A stretch of DNA of 64,000 bases from assembly GCA_018350325.1 (NCBI GenBank), contig JAEVLN010000006.1:1635193-1699192 (forward strand). The letters are read 5' to 3'. Numbering within the stretch: the first letter of the stretch is position 1; each line of letters begins with the position of its first letter. This stretch comes from Globodera rostochiensis. Its lineage: Eukaryota > Nematoda > Chromadorea > Rhabditida > Heteroderidae. Shown piece by piece: positions 43,743 through 55,584 of this stretch. Both the position numbers and the translations under genes were made by a program. Below the pieces are notes generated by a model. It made no database searches. It had not been told where the DNA came from and was given only the letters and a program-made list of their open reading frames with translations.

Positions 43743-46632
43743 CTACATCCTGAATCTGATGCATATTCGTTCAAATCCGTTCCTTCGTCGGCTCAATTTG
43801 CCTCTGTGCCCGCTCGGACCTTCGTTTGTGTCGAGCAGTCTGAAATCGAAAAATAAAATGTCATTTTGTATTAAGCAAAAGCATTTTGCTGAACCCAGAA
43901 ATAAAATATGGGGAAGAATGCTTCCAATGAATTCGCGCCCTTACTCGTCGCCGATGTCCTCGTCATTGAAGTTAATTTGGATGCGATTCCACTGACAACT
44001 CCAATCCCACGCCACCGCCGCCTGCTCCCACTTGGCCCATTGCGCTTCATCGCGCTCAATTGGACAACGAACCAGCAGCCAATTGTCTTTGTCGTCAAAG
44101 CATCGCAACTCCAATCGCTCGCCCGTCAAATTGTTTTTCATGTAAAATGGCACAATGTCCGCAGAACAAGTCCGAAAACAGATGATGAAATTGACCGGAT
44201 GCGTCGAATTGACAAATTCCTTAGGAGGAAAATAAGGGATAAAACCAGGGTTCCCAAATGAAAATTTTCAAAAGCCTCATTTGGCAGGCAAAAAAACCTC
44301 ATTTGGGACCAAAAAACCTCATTTTGCTAAAATCATGTTTTTTTTGCGCGCGGTTTTCCCAAATACTTTTTTTATTGGGGGTGGGGGGTCGGCGGTGCTG
44401 ATAGGCGCCGCCGAGAAAATTTTTCGCATTTTTTACTCGATTTATTAAGCAATTGCAACTAAATTTGCAGAAGATGTGATGCTTTTTTACTTTAAAAAAA
44501 TTGAAAATGAGGTTTTTTTATTAAGAAAATTCCCAATTATTTCAAACCGGAACACGCTTTTTCATTAAAAATGAAAATACACAGAAAAAAATGGGAAAAC
44601 ATTACGCCAAATATTCAAAATTTAATAGAAATTTACCATTTATCAGTGAAATTTCTAAAAAGCCTCAAAAAACCTCATCAAACTCCAAAAAGCCACAAAA
44701 TGAGGCTAAACCTCATTTTAAAAATTTAACCTCATTGGACTATCAAAAAACCACAAAATGAGGCTAAAACCTCAGATTTGGGAACCCTGGATAAAACAGA
44801 GAACCGAAATAAAACAAATTCAAAAAACATACAAATTTGCGTCCTTCCATTTCTGTCAAACGAAATCGGCATTCCAACACCGTCGGAAGTCCATCCCCGC
44901 GGGGCGTGTGCAACCATTTGGCCAATGCTTGTTCAGAAGAAGCGCCAGCACTGTCATCGGCCGGGAACGCGGGGAAATGATCAAAGGATCTGATCACTCG
45001 GAGTTTTGGGCAATCGCGCAGAACGGTCGGAGAGAATCGGCGCAAACGGTCGAGATCCGGAGAAGACATGAAAAATCCGAAAATGTTGTCTTTGAACAAC
45101 GGCCAAATTTGTTGCCAAATGATTTCCCAACTGCGGGTTTCGAACGTTCCGATGTAAAGATGGGTTCCTGTGGAGTCGAAAAATTGGCGAATGCGTTGAA
45201 GAAATTCAATTACACTTTGGTCAATATAACTAAATGTTTAAAATTGTTTTGGCTTTTTGCAGAATATTATTACAACAATTATACCTTATTTCAAGGCATT
45301 CAAATCCGATCACATTGTCGGGAAGCGGCTCTTGCGGAATTGCCAAACGACGCTCGATTTCATTGTCAACGAATTTGAAAATTCCAGCGCCATTCCCTTT
45401 TCCGCAATGAAAGTGCAAAAAACCCAACGACCATTCCATCGAATTGAAATGCGCGTCCACCAAAAAGTCAAATCGATCGCTGATCAACGCAACTTTCAGT
45501 CCCAGCATAAAAGGGCCACAGAATTCGAAGACTTCGAACAAAAGATCGTCACAAATGGAACTGAAAAAATTCGGTGGTTGCAATGAGATGAATGGATGCC
45601 GCAAATAGACAATTCCCCGGTTTTCTTAAGATTGGTGAAAAAAACAGTATCATGTAAAATGTTCTCGTTAAGGCGGGAAGGGCTTGAACGGGTAATACTG
45701 CAGTTTGTACCCCCCCCCCCCCTCCCTTTTTCAAAAAAAATAAGTCCACAAACAGATTTTTCCGGGGGTTTTCGGGGTCGCTGATCACGATTCTGACATT
45801 TATTTTACCCAGTTCCGAACCCCGGACCCGAATTCGAACAATTTTTGAAAATTCAAAAACTTTAAAAATCAATTCTAGCCCCAAAATCCTTCAAAAGCAT
45901 GATTTCGATCATTACCTGCCTTTTTTTTTGTAATTTTGTGCGTTTTGAAGGATTAAGGCTAAAATTGATTTTTGAAAATTTTTGAATTTTCAAAAATTGT
46001 TCGAATTCGGGTCCGGGTTCGAAATTGATCAAAATAAATTTCCGATTCAGAATCTACGCCCTCGAATACCCCTAGAAAAATCTTTTTGTAAACTTAGAAA
46101 GATATTTTATTTTTTTCGAAAAAGGGGGGGGGGTACAAGCTGCAGTATTACCCTTGAACGTCCTCGAAAATGGTTAGAATTTTTTTTCGCAAATCAATAA
46201 AAACGAGTCCCACCCAACTCATCTATACCCAACTCATCCATAGAGCATAACTTGCTTCAAGCTTAACCGATTTAGAAAGTCTTAAAGCCATTCGATATAT
46301 CTCGAGAAGCTGAAGCTAACATTAAGTTAAAGCTTTGCGATTGGACAAGTTTCAAAAAAGTTATGGCCAGAAAACCGCCCAAAAATCGGAATTTTTAAAC
46401 TTTCTCAAGTGTTAAGGCCATAACATTTTTGAAACTTGTCCAATCGCAAAGCTTTAACTTAATGTTAGCTTCAACTCTTCGAGATCTATCGAATGGCGTT
46501 AAGACTTTCTAAATCGGTTAAGTTTGAAGCGAGTTGTGGTGAGGGCGGTGGGATTCCCCGGAGCCCAAAGAAATAAGGCCAAACTCACATTTCTTCCAAT
46601 TGTTTCTCCACTTTTTTCGAATTGTCCGACAT
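43743..46632 (-). CDS. F-box-like family protein, five exons, intact
   Basis: Exons on the minus strand: 46632-46589, 45560-45285, 45229-44833, 44219-43945 and 43839-43743, all in phase, giving about 362 residues. Exon 1 is [14 protein letters not shown]. Exon 2 has the degenerate F-box [19 protein letters not shown], then [19 protein letters not shown]. Exon 3 has [47 protein letters not shown] and [13 protein letters not shown]. Exon 4 has [13 protein letters not shown] and [20 protein letters not shown], ending [10 protein letters not shown]. Exon 5 keeps TNEGPSG but then diverges from the usual SEPKKRKN tail. F-box proteins normally bind Skp1 in SCF ubiquitin ligases; here that role is inferred. 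Introns carry MITEs at 44246 and 45691 and a palindrome at 46242. Confidence 0.85.
44246..44789. mobile_element. hAT-like MITE in intron 3 of the F-box-like gene
   Basis: Termini CAGGGTTCCCAAAT and ATTTGGGAACCCTG, with perfect 8-bp target duplications GATAAAAC (44238-44245 and 44790-44797). The arms iterate AAAACCTCATTTTG. A GC hairpin is at 44390-44414. Confidence 0.93.
45691..46152. mobile_element. Complete MITE with GGTAATACTGCAG termini
   Basis: Termini GGTAATACTGCAGTTTGTAC (then a C-run) and GTACAAGCTGCAGTATTACC, with perfect 8-bp duplications CTTGAACG (45683-45690 and 46153-46160). Inside are inverted CGGACCCGAATTCGAACAAT segments. It does not start with YARNG, so it may be a different 8-bp-duplication family. 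Partial copies lie at 24838-25168 and 47156-47300. Confidence 0.88.
46242..46548. repeat. Palindrome with arms of about 135 bp in an F-box-like intron
   Basis: ACCGATTTAGAAAGTCTTAA, then CATTCGATATATCTCGAGAA and GATTGGACAAGTTTCAAAAA, is inverted after a loop of about 30 bp as TTTTTGAAACTTGTCCAATC through AAGACTTTCTAAATCGGTTA. The arms differ at only a few positions. Confidence 0.88.
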
Positions 46633-49007
46633 TTTGTTTTTTGTTGCCAAATAATTGGATTTTAATGATTCCAAATGAGCTAAAATTAGTAAGCAATATA
46701 TAGCATAATAGAAAGAGAAATCGCAGTAATCCAGGGTTAAAAAAGCTAAGAAAAAAAGTGTTACCTAAATTCTAAAAATCGTTGTCCTGTTTATAAATTA
46801 AGAACATTTATTTTTTAAAGATTGAGACCTTCCAAATAAAGACAAATCTCACTGAAGTAAGGCGAGGAAGAAAAGTCTGTAAAATCTTTACCAAAAAAAA
46901 AAAGCATTTTGTTAGTGAATAATGAAAATGACTTTTTCTTGGACCAAAATCCACCCCCAAAGATCGACATTTTACCTAAAGCTTTTTTATTTTTCTTGTT
47001 TCCGCTCAACAATCGGTGCATTTCTTTATATCTATTTTTTTGCGCGTGATTTTTCAAAAATTTTTGTGAAAAGGTGGGGGGGGGGGAAGAGAGAGGGTCG
47101 GCGGTGCCGATAGGCACCGCCGTGAAAATTTTTTTGAAAATTTTAACAGTTTTTTTGGTAATAGTGTAGTTTGTGCCCCCCCCCCCTCCCCCCTTTTAAG
47201 TCAAAGTCGAGAAAATGATGTTTCTAGGGGTATTCCGGGGCGTAGAATCCGAATCTGGCCTCCATTTCGACCCCGGAACACTCACGCCAAATTCTCATTT
47301 TTCAAGTACATTCTTGAAAATAAGCACATTTTTTTTCAAGCACTGTTCTTGCCATTCTAGTACGAATCGCACCCCTGATATAAAACAATTGGCTTTTTTG
47401 AAAATAAATCAATATTTTGGCTTTTTTGAGAATAAATCAATATTTTGGCTTTTTTGAGAATAAATCAATATTTTAGGCATTTTTCCGAAAATTCTTGAAA
47501 GAAATTCTATATTTCAGGCACTTTCCCCAAAATTTCTTATGAAAATGCAATAAAAACGAACCAAAGGAAAATTAATAAAGAATGACTAATTTGAAGGGTT
47601 TCCCGCAATGACTGGATTTAGTTAATTTTAGCACATTTTTAAACTAATGTTTCAATATTTTGAGGGTTTCAATAAAGTCGATGTTTTTGCTCCACATTTT
47701 GTAAACAATAATCATTTGAAGAGGCTTTTCCTTAATTCAGGAAAAAAAGATGGTTAATCAAAAAAACCAAAAATTTTCTGTTAATCAAAATAAAGAGGCG
47801 GCCAAACCAATCTTGGCCATAAAGTCGAATTCTCTGCTCCCCCCCCCATTTGAATTGAATTAGCAAAACGCTTAATAAGGGCTATTCGGCTAAAAGTCCC
47901 GGAAACCTTCTCGCAAAAACAATCGGGCCAATAGCCGTGTAAAAGCTAAAGCCCGGCGGGAACGGGATTCCCGGTCCCGTTCCCGCTTTTTGACGAGCGG
48001 GATTTTTTGCTTTTGAGTGGGGAAAAATGCGGGAATCCCCTGCGGGATTCCCGTCCTGCAACATTTTGGAATTCCACGTTCCCGCATTCAAAATTTGGCC
48101 CAAATTCCGCTCCCTCAAATTTTTCTTCCAAAATTCATAACACTCTTCGGAAAAATAATTCGTTTTTAATCTAAATATTAGGATTTCTTCGATCGATAGT
48201 ATCGCGATAATTATCGGATTTATCGTATCGTGCCTAACACTATTCGGAATAACATTGGCATACTGTATTTATACAACACAACCGTGATGCTTTGCTCTGA
48301 GCTAGGGGTTCGAACTCGGTAGGCTGTAATGATGAATTTTACCGATTTTCCGGTCTAAAAAAATAAACAATGCTAATAGAAAACATTTATTGAACCATAA
48401 TATCATTTTAAACATTTTTTCGCCACCCACATAAAGTTCAAGCAGTTTAACCACCTTGCTGGGCATGCAAATTCAGCACCCCAAAAGACCTTTCTATGCA
48501 CAAATTAGCAAGATTTTTAAAGAAATACAGACAGCTCTCCCAGAAGGCTTTATTTTTTGCAATATTTTTATTTTTCAAATTGGAATTAAAAATGTTTGTA
48601 ATCCGGTATCAATTTAATTTATGCTCAGCAACGCTTAATGCCCTATTTAATTGCTATTTCCTGCGTTAAGTTAAAGTGTACTTTTATGTGGGAGTGGTCA
48701 TATCAGAATAAATTCGAGATCGTTCAAAATGGAATTCAAATTCGGATTTTATGTTGTTTTTTATTGAAAAATAAAAGATTTGGTAGAAGGGCATAAGGGG
48801 AAACAAAAAGTAGCACATGTGTAAAAAAACCCTGTACACGGACGGAATTTGTCCTTACTCAATCTTTATTTATAATTTTCTATTTTTGTGAATCTTAGGT
48901 AATTTGATTTTGAGTCATTATAGTACAATTTTTATTATGCATTAAAAATGCCATTTTTCAGTTTTTAGCTCATTTGGAATCATTTAAATCATTTCGATCA
49001 AAAAAAA
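46633..49007. other. Intergenic repeats between divergent F-box-like genes, no gene
   Basis: Contains a GC hairpin (47099-47122), a partial GGTAATA-type MITE (about 47156-47300), GTACTTG-type fragments and AATCAATATTTTGGC repeats (47390-47480). Also present: GCGGGATTCCCG-type inverted motifs (47950-48070) and a B-box-like GGGGTTCGAACTCGG near 48305. The 300-500 bp upstream of each gene's first exon shows no recognisable promoter motif. Confidence 0.55.
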
Positions 49008-52000
49008 ATGTCGGACAATCCGAAGAAAATGGAGAAACGGCTGAAAGAAATGTGAGTTTTGCCTTATTTCTACGGGCTCATTTGTCAGGGGAACCCCCCC
49101 CCCATGCACGAAAATATTAGTAAAGAGTAATAATGAGAAAACATAACAATTCAATTGTTAGCGGGTAGAGATTTGCAATATACGGTAAAAATAAGTCAAA
49201 TCAAAAAAAGGTTGCATTTGAAATTTCGAAAATTGTTCGAATTCAGGTTTGGAGTTTGACATTTGCAAAATCTGAGTCTCGGATTCGTTCTTTATTCTCA
49301 TATTTTTACTAGCTCATTTAAGCCGTTTTTCAGTTTCATTTGTGACGACATTTTGTTTGAAGTTTTTGCATTTTGTGGCCCTTTTGTGCTCGGACTGAAA
49401 GTGGCGCTTCTCAGCGATCGATTTGACTGTTTGGCGGACGCGCATTTCAATTCAAAGAAATGGTCGTTGGGTCGGCTGTTAATTCGTCGCGCAACGGACA
49501 GAAATGGCGTTGAAATTGCCAAATGCTTTGACAATGGCAACGTCGAGCGTCGGCTGCCAATTCCGCAAGAGCCGTCGTTTCCAGATTATGTTATCGGATT
49601 TGAATGCCTTCACATATAGTCAGTCATTGGCACTTTTTTGAAAGTAGAGTAGTACGGGACCGAGGACTTTTGGAAAACCCCGGGACTTTGGGGAAAAGCC
49701 GGGACCGAAACTTTGGGAAAAGCCCGGGACTTTTGGGGAAAAGCCGGGACCGGAACTTTGGCAAAAGCCCGGACCGGGACTTTGGGAAAATCCCGGGACC
49801 GGGACTTTTTGAAAATCCCGGGACCGGGACTTTTGGGAAAAGCCGGGACCGGAACTTTTGGAAAACCCCGGGACCGGGTTTTTTGGGAAAAGCCGGTACC
49901 GGGACTTTTGGGAAAAGCCGGTACCGGAACTTTTGGGAAAAGCCGGTACCGGGACTTTTGGGAAAAGCCGGTACCGGGACTTTTGGGAAAAGCCGGGACC
50001 GGGACTTTTGGGAAAAGCCGGTACCGGGACTTTTGGGAAAAGCCGGGACCGGGATTTATGGGAAAAGCCGGGACCGGGACTTTTGGGAAAAGCCGGGACC
50101 GGGACTTTTGGGAAAAGCCGGGACCGGGACTTTTGGAAAACCCCGGGACCGGAACTTTTGGGAAAAGCCGGTACCGGAACTTTTGTGAAAAGCCGGTACC
50201 GGGACTTTTGGGAAAAGCCGGTACCGGGACTTTTGGGAAAAGCCGGTACCGGGACTTTTGGGAAAAGCCGGGACCGGGATTTATGGGAAAAGCCGGGACC
50301 GGGACTTTTGGGAAAAGCCGGGACCGGGACTTTTGGGAAAAGCCGGTACCGGGACTTTTGGGAAAAGCCGGGACCGGGACTTTTGGGAAAAGCCGGGACC
50401 GGGACTTTTGGGAAAAGCCGGTACCGGGACTTTTGGGAAAAGCCGGTACCGGGACTTTTGGGAAAAGCCGGGACCGGGACTTTTGGGAAAAGCCGGTACC
50501 GGGACTTTTGGGAAAAGCCGGGACCGGGATTTATGGGAAAAGCCGGGACCGGGACTTTTGGGAAAAGCCGGGACCGGGACTTTTGGGAAAAGCCGGGACC
50601 GGGACTTTTGGAAAACCCCGGGACCGGAACTTTTGGGAAAAGCCGGTACCGGAACTTTTGTGAAAAGCCGGTACCGGGACTTTTGGGAAAAGCCGGTACC
50701 GGGACTTTTGGGAAAAGCCGGTACCGGGACTTTTGGGAAAAGCCGGGACCGGGATTTATGGGAAAAGCCGGGACCGGGACTTTTGGGAAAAGCCGGGACC
50801 GGGATTTATGGGAAAAGCCGGGACCGGGACTTTTGGGAAAAGCCGGGACCGGGACTTTTGGGAAAAGCCGGGACCGGGACTTTTGGAAAACCCCGGGACC
50901 GGGACTTTTGGGAAAAGCCGGTACCGGAACTTTTGGGAAAAGCCGGTACCGGGACTTTTGGGAAAAGCCGGTACCGGGACTTTTGGGAAAAGCCGGTACC
51001 GGGACTTTTGGGAAAAGCCGGGACCGGGATTTATGGGAAAAGCCGGGACCGGGACTTTTGGGAAAAGCCGGGACCGGGACTTTTGGAAAACCCCGGGACC
51101 GGGACTTTTGGGAATATTCGGGACCGGTACTGAGGCTAAATTTAGTGCCGTTCAAAAAAGCCTGGAATTCTGGACATAAAATATGATTGGTAAAAAACTA
51201 GGACCATTATAAGCGAGTTTTGAAGGAATTTTGAAAACCCGGGACTAAAGCTTCAGGTTCAAAATGGAAAAAATTGACCATTTCAGTACTGGTCCCGGTC
51301 CCGTACTACTCTATTTGAAATTAAGTCTTTCTAACACAATTGTTCAATTTTTACAAACTTTTAGTTACATCGACCGAAGTGCCATCGAATTTCTCCAAAG
51401 CATCCGTCGACTTTTTGACTCCAAAGGGACCAAAATTTACATTGGAACACCGTACACCCAAACGCGCAGTTGGGAAATCATTTGGCAACAAATTTGGCCA
51501 TTGATCAATGACAATATTTGCGGATTTGAATTGTTTGGTTTTGCTTTCATTCGTTTGCGCCAATTTTCTCCGACCATTCTCGGCGATTGCCCAAAACTGC
51601 GACTGATCAAATCCCACGGTCCTTTTCCCGAATTTCCGGCCGACGACAGTGCCGGCGCTTCTTCTGGCCAAGCATTGGCCAAATGGTTGCACACGCCCCG
51701 CGGGGATGGACGTCCAAAAGTGTTACAATGCTTTTTTCGTTTGAAAAGAATTGAGCGACTTAAAATGGTGAGTTTTTGTAACTTTGTTTTATTGAACTTC
51801 GTGTTTATGTCTTTTAAGGAATTTGTCAATTCGACCGATCCGGTCAATTTGATCATTTTACTTTTTGTGCGTATGGCCATTGTGCCATTCGAATTGGAAA
51901 ACGATTTGACGGGTGAGCGATTGAAGTTGCGACGCTTTGGCACATACGATTGGCTGTTGGTTCGTTGTCCAACTGAGCGCGACAAATACAAATGGGCCAA

Positions 52001-52600
52001 GTGGGAGCAGGAGGCGGTTGAGTGGGGTTGGTGTCATCAGTGGAACAACATCTCCATTAGGTTCAATGACAGTGGCATCGGCGACGGGTGAGCGCGAATT
52101 AATTGGTTGAGAACCCGGGGGCTGGAGAATTGCGCACCGCGGGTCAAAATTTGTGAAAAAATATTTTTATTCAAAATTGTCTGAAATTATGTTATTTGAT
52201 GCGCTGATTGAACCCTAAGCTCAGGGTGGCTTAGGCCTAAGCCTAACGAAACCCAAGCCTTGGTGGCTTAAAGCACTAAATTCTCAATTTTTTTATTTTC
52301 TATAACAATTAAAGCTTTATTTTTTGCAAATAATAAATAACAAAATTCATCAAATCGAATGGTAGTATTATTGTTCATAGGCTAGCGCCATTCCCTGATA
52401 AGATTGTAAATATTAGTGGTCAAATTTTTGTCTTTATTGAATAATTTCCAAAATTGTTTAATGTGTTACTGAAAAATTTAACATTAGTGGGACGGGGATT
52501 CTCGTCCCCCCCCCCCCCCGGCTGCAATTTTTATATTTTTATTTTCAGAATGCTTGACGCAAACGAAGGTCCGAGTGAGCCTAAAAAGAGAAAGAATTGA
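49008..52600 (+). CDS. F-box-like family protein, five exons, intact
   Basis: Exons 49008-49051, 49334-49618, 51365-51767, 51819-52087 and 52549-52600 join in phase without a stop, giving 350 residues. Exon 1 is [14 protein letters not shown]. Exon 2 carries the F-box-like segment [20 protein letters not shown], then [18 protein letters not shown]. Exon 3 has [48 protein letters not shown] and [19 protein letters not shown]. Exon 4 has [14 protein letters not shown] and [20 protein letters not shown], ending [10 protein letters not shown]. Exon 5 is [16 protein letters not shown], with a short basic tail resembling a nuclear signal. The extent matches the usual length of the family as I know it. 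Intron 2 is 1.7 kb, nearly all one hAT-like element. A role as an SCF substrate adaptor is inferred only. Confidence 0.88.
49645..51313. mobile_element. 1.67-kb hAT-like element made almost wholly of iterated GGGACC units
   Basis: Termini TAGAGTAGTACGGGACC and GGTCCCGTACTACTCTA, with target duplications TTTGAAAG/TTTGAAAT (seven of eight). The interior is about sixty copies of a 23-bp unit, GGGACTTTTGGGAAAAGCCG plus GAC or TAC, with higher-order repetition. The last 180 bp (AAAATTGACCATTTCAGTAC, then TGGTCCCGG) match the short relative at 27977-28205. The long open frames on both strands are repeat translations. Confidence 0.93.
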
Positions 52601-54331
52601 GGACGACAGAAAATTCACGAATTTTAACCGGATGCCGTAATCCGCACTTTTTTTCCATCCGGTTACATCCTCTCTGCTGGTGTGGAAAAAGTTTGAACAT
52701 TTCGCTTCGTAATTTTGGAATAATTTTCAAATGAAAATTGGTTTACGGAAGAGTGGAGGGGATATCCGGTGGTGTCGATAGGCGCCGCCGTAGTAATTTT
52801 TGCATAAATTGGCATAAAAATGTGTAAAAATCAGGATTTTTCAACATCGAAATATGTAGGACCTAAAATAGGTGAAAAAAGTGCCAAAATAGGATCTAAA
52901 AAACGGGATAAGCAAAAATAGGAGCGTAAAAATAACAATAATGGCTTAAATGTAAAAATTATCAATCAATAGGGATGCTACTTTAGGCAAGCAAAAAGCA
53001 CAAAATTCTATGAAGTATTTGACAAAAAAAAAAAAAATTGAATTTTTGCATGTTTTTTGAAAGTTTTTCAAAAAATTAGTGATCTTGGCATGAAATTTTC
53101 AATTTTATTTCATTTTTTCTCAAGAAATTTTTTGAATAAAGCTCGAAATAGGCACATAAGTTCAAAAAAGTCGCCATAAATGCCAAAATAGGCTCAAAAA
53201 ATTTTCAAATACCCGAAAAAATAGGATAAATCCTAAAAAATCTTAACCCTGGTTATGAAGTGTTAAAAATTTCCCAGATTCAGGTGGGCCGCTCCCCCTA
53301 GTTGTAACTATTCGTTGAAAAGAATGAAATAGTAATTAATAGCCAAAATTTCATTTTTTATTTTCAAATGAAGTAATTAAATATTTTGCTTTTCGAAACC
53401 AATTTTTAGTTATTTATTAGTCTGATGATTTTATTTGCGTTATTAATTGAATGCGCCATATTATTTCCACCCATTTATTCTCCCCTCAAAATCAAACTAC
53501 AATTAACTAAGTATTTAAGTAACCATTCTTCAACACACAAAAGCCATTTGCTTCCCACAAACTATAAACTCGATAAGATTTTGCACAAAATTTGGCCTTC
53601 TTTTTTATATGCATTTCAAAATTCCGAAAAAATTATGTAAGCATAACTTTTTGATGCTGAACAAAAATATAATTGCATCAACTTAATCAGACACTTCCTT
53701 CATGGAGATTCGAAACCCCCAAAATGCACTGAAAACGGAGTAAATTTAGGGGAAAAATCTCTGAGGGCATGAAAATTTTTTCTGCATAAAAATCGTTTGT
53801 GTTGGGTTTTGTGGAGAATTTTATAGTCTATCTGTCCGGGTTGAGTTGCTCAAATCTTTGAAAATCCCCACTCGCTCATTTGTCAGTTTGTTCGGTCTGC
53901 CCGAACGTTTACGCTTCCCGTAGTTCGCTGGGTCACTTTAAAAAATAAACGGCATAATAATTTTAAATTGACCACAACGCTCTGTGAACGTCAGTGCTGT
54001 ATCGAAATTTCGATTTTCGACGTTTTTCCTTACGATTTTCCGTTTCCGACAAAAATGGACTGTTTTCGAAAACTCACCAGAAAGAGAAACCACTAGGCCA
54101 TCGACCTACTTAGGAGACATAAGTAAAAATGGTTGAAATTGTCGCTCGATGATGCCATCATTAGGGGTGTGCATTTAGTCCCGGTTGGTCCCGGTCCCGG
54201 CGGGACCAAAAACCGGGACCGGGACTTTCGGTTTTTAAAAAGTCCCATCTCGACCGAGACCGGGACATGAAAAAACCGGGAAACCCCATCCCGATACCGG
54301 TCCCACAAAGCCCGTGTATTTTTAAAGATTC
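52601..54331. other. Repeat-derived intergenic sequence
   Basis: A GC hairpin lies at 52767-52790. 53325-53460 repeats the 5' end and upstream region of the HTH gene pair (CCAAAATTTCATTTTTTATT, then AGTCTGATGATTTTATTTGC), a third relic. 53590-53830 is a single-arm copy of the inverted repeat at 42404-43132. 54060-54320 is a CACTAGGCCATCGA...GGGACC repeat. No intact gene. Confidence 0.65.
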
Positions 54332-55087
54332 TTAATTTTTTTCTTTAAATTGCTTTTCCCAATTACATAGGCTGCTTGTTGAAATCTTTAACATATCAGC
54401 AATAACGGCATCTGTCATTTTCGGATTTTTCCCTTTTTTTTTTGGCATATTCTTTTAAAATTTCAATTTTTGTTGAATCCGATTTATTGCTGACAGAAAG
54501 GCCAAATTTGCGCTTCCAATCAGTAATTGTGCCGAACCAAACGCCCAATTTTTTTGCACTTTTATCATCGAGTTCATTCATTGAAATGTTTTTAAGTTTG
54601 ACCTTCAAACATTTGCTTTTTATCTTATCAAATTGTTTCAAAATTTTACGTTTTTCTATCTCAGAAAACTTTGACTTTGTTTCACGACTTAAACCCAACT
54701 CTTTGATCCATTTATAAATTGTTGAACGACCAACACCCAAACCATTTGATATTTTTATCTCAATTTGAACCCGTTCATTATTTGGGTATATTATTCTTTT
54801 AATTCACGGAATTTTTGGATAATTTTACGTTTTTGCTGATCAGTTTCACATTTATTGGACTCATTTCTCTGTTCATAAATACTCTCATCTTGATCAGTTG
54901 AGTTATTTTGATCAGACAAATGCTTCTTAGAATTTTCCTGATCAAGATCATCCGGGGATGGCATTCCAAATATTTCATCAAATGATTTGTAAAGTTTTGA
55001 TTCTTTTCCGCCATCGCCCACAGAATTAGCATTTTTGATTAAATATATTGTAAAGAATAAAATAATAATTAATTGCCAAAATTTCAT
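54332..55087 (-). pseudogene. Secreted tandem-HTH protein, broken copy
   Basis: Starts MKFWQLIIILFFTIYLIKNA, a signal peptide like its neighbour's, then KLYKSFDEIFG and an acidic stretch. After KIIQKFRELKE it meets a stop where the intact copy continues. Homology resumes in frame at LGVGRSTIYKWIKELGLSRE and KKLGVWFGTITDWKRKFGLS. A second frame change in an A-run follows EYAKKK, after which TDAVIADMLKISTSSLCNW is recoverable in another frame. It is oriented head-to-head with the intact gene, 500 bp apart, as an inverted duplication. Confidence 0.85.
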
Positions 55088-55584
55088 TTTTTATTTTCGA
55101 ATGAAGTAATATTTTGCTTTTCGAACCCAAATTTTACACTAAAAAAATAAATTTTTTAGCTATTTATTAGTCTGATGATTTTATTTGCGTTATTAATTGA
55201 ATGCTTTGATTTGTACAAAAAAATTTGATAAATGACATAAATTATAAAAAAATATATTCATAAGCTTATAGCAAAACAACCCTGTACAAATATTTGACTT
55301 CGAATTTAGTTTTCCTGGGTTCTCATTATGATTCGAAACCGTTTAAAAAAATCAGTTTCAAAACGGAAAAGAAATAAAAGACGAATTAAAAAAATCATTT
55401 TTGCAATTATTATTTCAATCAATAAAACGAATAAATAAATAAAAATCAATCGATTGGATTTGGTTAGTAAATTGTAGTTTGAACGAACATTCTTAACAAT
55501 ACAAATACATATAAAATAAAATATTTTCATTTGCGAAAATTTGATTTTGGAAAGCAAAGTATTTAATTTTATTCTGAAATTAAA

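Noticed and set aside
49620..51155. 511-codon and several 290-440-codon frames on both strands
   Set aside because: The 23-bp unit of the 1.67-kb element lacks stops in several frames. The element is bounded by inverted termini and target duplications, so these are not genes.
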